35,484 nucleotides of DNA from positions 1 to 35,484 of the forward strand of contig JAKPOQ010000025.1 of assembly GCA_029547745.1 (NCBI GenBank), written 5' to 3'. The translations under genes and the position numbers were made by a program. The stretch is from Actinomycetes bacterium (GTDB taxonomy: Bacteria; Actinomycetota; Thermoleophilia; UBA2241). This document shows positions 31,998-35,484 of this stretch, in pieces; within the stretch, counting starts at the first letter, position 1; each line of letters starts with the position of its first letter. The notes beneath the pieces were generated by a model that did no database searches, had not been told where the DNA came from, and was given only the letters and a program-made list of their open reading frames with translations.

Positions 31998-32473
31998 AGC
32001 ACACGCTCTCCGTGCTCGTCGAGAACAAGCCCGGCGTGCTCACGCGTGTCGCCGGCCTCTTCGCCCGCCGCGGCTTCAACATCGAGAGCCTCGCCGTCGG
32101 GCAGAGCGAGGATCCCCGCCTCTCGCGCATCACGATCACCATAGATGGCGCCGAGCGTCCCATAGACCAGGTGATGAAACAGCTCCACAAGCTCATCAAC
32201 GTGGTCAAGATCCGTAATCTCCAACCCTCGGGCATGGTGGCCGAAGAGCTCATGCTGGTGAAGGTGAACGCTGAGGGCGAGAAGCGCGCCGAGGTGTTGC
32301 AGGTCGCCGAGGTGTTCAAGGCGAAGATCGTCGACGTCGACCGGCGGACCGTCGTGCTGCGTGTGGTCGGGTCGACGCAGAAGCTCGAGGCGTTCCTCGA
32401 GCTGCTCAAACCTCTGGGAGTCCTCGAGATCGTGCGCACCGGCATCATCGCCATCGCGCGGGGCAAGGGTTAA
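31994..32473 (+). CDS. ilvN: Acetolactate synthase, small regulatory subunit
   Basis: A 159-residue regulatory subunit with an N-terminal ACT domain (KHTLSVLVENKPGVLTRVAGLFARRGFNI) that binds valine, and a C-terminal domain (VKVNAEGEKRAEVLQVAEVFKAKIVDVD). Start ATG 31994 overlaps the end of ilvB by four bases. The reading frame stays open far upstream inside ilvB but only this ATG gives the conserved start. The gene is followed after 15 bases by rnk. Confidence 0.95.
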   Translation: MKHTLSVLVENKPGVLTRVAGLFARRGFNIESLAVGQSEDPRLSRITITIDGAERPIDQVMKQLHKLINVVKIRNLQPSGMVAEELMLVKVNAEGEKRAEVLQVAEVFKAKIVDVDRRTVVLRVVGSTQKLEAFLELLKPLGVLEIVRTGIIAIARGKG

Positions 32474-32488
32474 GACGGGAGCGAGCTG

Positions 32489-32914
32489 ATGGCCGAGAGG
32501 AAGATCTTCATCACCCAGTCCGACAAGGAGCGGCTCGAGGCGCTGCTCCAGAAGGACGGCGAGTATCTGCCTCGCAGCAAGCAGGGCCTGCGGGGACTGC
32601 GCGACCTCCAGAGGGAGCTCGAGCGTGCTCGTGTCGTGGCGCCCGAGGAGATCCCCTCGGACGTTGTGACGATGAACTCCAGGGTCCTTCTTCGCGATGC
32701 GGACAGTGGCGAGGCGATCACCTGTACGCTCGTGTTCCCAGGCGACGCCGACATGGAGAAGGGTGCTGTCTCGGTCCTTGCTCCCGTGGGTACCGCGATC
32801 CTGGGGTACCGAGAGGGTGACACCATCGAGTGGATGGTGCCTTCCGGTCTGAAGCGGTTCACGATCGAAAAGGTCATCTATCAGCCTGAGGCCGATGGGC
32901 ACTTCGAGCTGTGA
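32489..32914 (+). CDS. rnk: Rnk-like GreA/GreB C-terminal domain protein
   Basis: A 141-residue protein of the Rnk group (nucleoside diphosphate kinase regulator), related to the C-terminal domain of transcription-cleavage factors GreA/GreB. It shows a short N-terminal helical region (DKERLEALLQ) and the core VVTMNSRVLLRDADSGEAITCTLVFPG, SVLAPVGTAILGYREGDTIEWMVP, IEKVIYQPEA. The exact role in actinobacteria is unclear; it may bind RNA polymerase. ATG 32489 has GGGAG upstream. It is the last gene of the ilv operon and is followed by a very strong terminator, so co-transcription with amino-acid genes is likely. Confidence 0.9.
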   Translation: MAERKIFITQSDKERLEALLQKDGEYLPRSKQGLRGLRDLQRELERARVVAPEEIPSDVVTMNSRVLLRDADSGEAITCTLVFPGDADMEKGAVSVLAPVGTAILGYREGDTIEWMVPSGLKRFTIEKVIYQPEADGHFEL

Positions 32915-32915
32915 C

Positions 32916-32971
32916 GCGTGACGGCGGCGGCGCGGCCCGGCTGAAGTTGGGCCGCGCCGCCGCCGTCACGC
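32916..32971. terminator. 23-bp bidirectional hairpin terminator
   Basis: Bases 32916-32938 are perfectly complementary to 32949-32971, with the 10-base loop GGCTGAAGTT. It lies two bases after rnk and 30 bases before the end of the converging sigma-partner gene. The stem is all G/C-rich with no U-tract. Confidence 0.8.
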
Positions 32972-33000
32972 CGCCCGCCCGTCGCTCAGGGTACGGTGGA

Positions 33001-34206
33001 CTACTCCGCGGCCTCGCGGATCTGCTCCCTGTACCATTCCTGGTAGGCGAGCCAGTCCTTGATGCCCTGCAGGTCGCCGCGCCGCGCCCGTCTGTCGAGC
33101 TCTTCGAACGTACGCAGCGTGTGTGCGTCGACGCCGCTCCACTGCTCGGCGTCAGGGTCGGGCGGGTAGCCGGCGGCGAGGAGGTCGTGGAGACGCGCCG
33201 ATGCCGCCGCCGCGGCGGCGACCCGCGCGTCGTCGCCGGCCCGCGCGGCGGCGACCCACTCCCGCCACCAGGCGGTCCAGGCGTACTCGGCAGCCGCCCT
33301 CCAGCCGTCCCCCTTGTCGTAGAGAGCGTCGGTGCGCAGGGCCTCGGCGCCCGGCCAATCCCGCCAGGGCGCTGACTGCGGCAAGCCGAGCGAGCGCAGG
33401 GTGGCGGCGTACTCGGCCGCGGCGTCGCTGGCGGCGATGCGCATGGCGTTCAGCTCGGCGGTCGAGAGGTCCAGCGGGATACGGCCGCTCCACCCTATCG
33501 GGTACTCCGTTCCCGGGTAGGTCTCCGGCGGCTGGTCCCAGTGGGGAGGCCGGGCCCACTTGGCGAACGCGGCGAGGGGTGCGAAGCGGTAGTCGCGGGC
33601 CGCGGCGATGGCGGCGTCGAGCTCGTCGAGAGTGCTCTGGCCGTAGCCGCTCTGGTTCTCGCCCATGTACTTGGTGTGGCCTCTCATGGTGGCGCGAAGC
33701 CGCACGAGCCACGCGTCGGCGACGGCGATGCGCCGCTGGTCGCGGTCTTTGGCGGCGGCGATCCACTCCTCGGCCCAGCGGCCGATCGCCTGCTCGATGG
33801 CCCAGGAGGCGCCCGAGTTCGTCCCATAGTGTGTATTGGCGAAGTCGTACGGGCGCACGAACCGGTTCCACCTGACCCCCGCGGGGAGCTCGATCTTCTG
33901 GGTCCAGCGGTAGTACTCGTCGCGGAACTGCTGCCACGTGAGTCCGGGGTCGTCCCGCGGCGGCGTCGGGGGAGGTGTGATGATCTGCTGGGTGCCGTAG
34001 GCGGTGGCGCCGCCGACGAGCAGCAGGCCGGCCGCCGCGAGCGCGAACCAGCACCGACGGTGACGCTTCCGCAGCGGCAGCGACCGGGTCGGCGGTTCCG
34101 CTGCGACGATGCTCGCGACGAGGCGTTCATCGTCTTCCTCTGTCGCCTCCGGCATGGTCGCGGCCGGGTCGACGGCGGCGAGGCGGTCCAGGATGTCAGC
34201 ACTCAT
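33001..34206 (-). CDS. Membrane protein paired with ECF sigma factor (putative anti-sigma), duplicated ectodomain
   Basis: A 401-residue single-pass protein: an acidic cytoplasmic head of 50 residues (SADILDRLAAVDPAA...), basic RKRHRR, a membrane helix at about 52-70, then a Pro-rich linker and a large Trp-rich outer domain. Residues about 139-170 (IGRWAEEWIAAAKDRDQRRI...) resemble 309-341 (TAWWREWVAAARAGDDARVA...), so the outer domain looks like a tandem duplication. ATG 34206 has AAGGAGG seven bases upstream and overlaps the sigma gene by 11 bases. By position it is the likely anti-sigma factor, although no zinc-binding HxxxCxxC motif is present. The outer domain's ligand is unknown. Confidence 0.7.
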   Translation of the reverse strand: MSADILDRLAAVDPAATMPEATEEDDERLVASIVAAEPPTRSLPLRKRHRRCWFALAAAGLLLVGGATAYGTQQIITPPPTPPRDDPGLTWQQFRDEYYRWTQKIELPAGVRWNRFVRPYDFANTHYGTNSGASWAIEQAIGRWAEEWIAAAKDRDQRRIAVADAWLVRLRATMRGHTKYMGENQSGYGQSTLDELDAAIAAARDYRFAPLAAFAKWARPPHWDQPPETYPGTEYPIGWSGRIPLDLSTAELNAMRIAASDAAAEYAATLRSLGLPQSAPWRDWPGAEALRTDALYDKGDGWRAAAEYAWTAWWREWVAAARAGDDARVAAAAAASARLHDLLAAGYPPDPDAEQWSGVDAHTLRTFEELDRRARRGDLQGIKDWLAYQEWYREQIREAAE

Positions 34207-34786
34207 CGGGGAGCCTCCTTTCGGTGTCGGTAGCGAGGGGGGCATCGGTCTCGGTGCCGTCGAGAGCCGCTTTCAGCCGCCGGCGGGCACGGTACAGGCG
34301 GACGCCGGCGGCGGCGGGCGAGCAGCCGACGACCGTGGCCAGCTCCTTGTGGCCAAGGCCCTCCCAGGCGGCCAGAAGGAGGATCTCGCGGTCGGGCTCT
34401 GGGAGGCGCTGGAGGGCCGCGCAGACATCTGACCCTGCGTCGACGGCGTCGGTGAACGACGGTGCGACGGCGGCAGGAGCGCAGCGGAGCTCGCGCTCCT
34501 GCCGCCGTCGCTCACCGCGTCGCCCGTTGAGGAGCACGTTGCGGGCGACGCTGAACAACCACGGGAGCGGCTCGCTCGGGACCTCGTCGAGGTGCTGCCA
34601 GGCGAGCGTGAACGTCTCGGCGACGATGTCGTCTGCCGTCTCGGGCGCACGTCGCCAGGCGTAGGCGCGGACCGCCTTCTTGGTCGCCTGGAAGAGGGCG
34701 ACGAAGCGCTCCTCGCGGGCCGCCTGTGCATCGGCTGGCGGTGCCTCGGCCGCCGGTGCCTCGGCCGCCGGTGTGGTGTCGTCCAT
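34196..34786 (-). CDS. ECF-family RNA polymerase sigma factor
   Basis: A 196-residue extracytoplasmic-function sigma factor. After a 24-residue Ala/Pro-rich head come region 2 (FVALFQATKKAVRAYAWRRAPETADDIVAETFTLAW and PWLFSVARNVLLNGRRGERRR) and region 4 (LQRLPEPDREILLLAAWEGLGHKELATVVGCSPAAAGVRLYRARRRLKAAL, the helix-turn-helix). No zinc-binding or C-terminal extension domain is seen beyond a short tail. The gene is followed, with an 11-base overlap, by a membrane protein that is its probable partner. Upstream promoter elements recognised by it could not be identified. Confidence 0.9.
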   Translation of the reverse strand: MDDTTPAAEAPAAEAPPADAQAAREERFVALFQATKKAVRAYAWRRAPETADDIVAETFTLAWQHLDEVPSEPLPWLFSVARNVLLNGRRGERRRQERELRCAPAAVAPSFTDAVDAGSDVCAALQRLPEPDREILLLAAWEGLGHKELATVVGCSPAAAGVRLYRARRRLKAALDGTETDAPLATDTERRLPDEC

Positions 34787-34933
34787 CGCCCTCCCCTCGT
34801 CGAGATGGACTCTATGACGTATGGTCCGCCCGGAAGGCTTCTGTTACAGACGGATTCCGTGCTGCCGGGCGGCTTGCCGGCCCACTCGACGACGGGGATC
34901 GGCCGACTTCACGGACCGGGGTGGCGCCTCGCG

Positions 34934-35484
<551 letters not shown>

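Overview
The window is about 70% GC and gene-dense. Short overlaps, GTG/TTG starts, TANNNT -10 boxes directly upstream of start codons, a GuaB3-type IMP dehydrogenase paralogue and an ECF sigma/membrane partner pair all point to an actinobacterium (Actinomycetota). The 4-hydroxybutyryl-CoA dehydratase operon and an NfnAB-type flavoprotein pair suggest an anaerobe, so a Thermoleophilia- or Coriobacteriia-like lineage is my best guess; the exact taxon cannot be fixed from the sequence alone.

Layout. 1-7.8 kb: housekeeping genes on the plus strand. These are RNase R (5' end cut by the window edge), SmpB, a pterin-carbinolamine dehydratase, tRNA-Arg(CCG), an EamA exporter, and a tightly overlapping run murI-queT-rph-rdgB-CDF transporter. 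7.8-10.7 kb, minus strand: an M-box Mg2+ riboswitch leader followed by a soluble PRC/MgtE_N/CBS protein and an NRAMP-family transporter with altered metal-site motifs; this looks like a two-part Mg2+ transport system. 10.8-14.8 kb, plus: a PfkB-family sugar-phosphate kinase, then guaB3-guaA behind a promoter and a terminator-like leader. 14.9-16.0 kb, minus: two unknown genes, one a membrane protein. 16.4-20.5 kb, plus: an NfnA/NfnB-like pair (the large subunit carries an extra zinc-ribbon-like N-terminus) and threonine aldolase. 20.6-25.3 kb, minus: an operon for 4-hydroxybutyrate metabolism (4-hydroxybutyryl-CoA dehydratase, a small Cys-rich protein, 4-hydroxybutyrate CoA-transferase, iron alcohol dehydrogenase) with a consensus-like promoter. 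25.6-27.5 kb, plus: glutamate dehydrogenase and a PII-like protein with an unusual T-loop. 27.6-28.0 kb, minus: thioredoxin. 28.5-32.9 kb, plus: ilvD-ilvB-ilvN-rnk. 33.0-34.8 kb, minus: an ECF sigma factor with its putative membrane partner. 35.0 kb to the end: ilvC, cut by the window edge and with its own promoter.

Together the central genes describe an amino-acid/C4-acid fermenting metabolism. The iron dehydrogenase would interconvert succinic semialdehyde and 4-hydroxybutyrate, the CoA-transferase would activate it, and the dehydratase would form crotonyl-CoA. NfnAB could balance NADH, NADPH and ferredoxin, and GDH with its PII neighbour connects to glutamate. The most promising unusual system is the M-box-controlled MgtE-like sensor plus NRAMP-related pore. 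Next are the unknown Cys-rich protein inside the 4-hydroxybutyrate operon, the variant PII beside GDH, and the KARI with an altered NADPH-phosphate loop.
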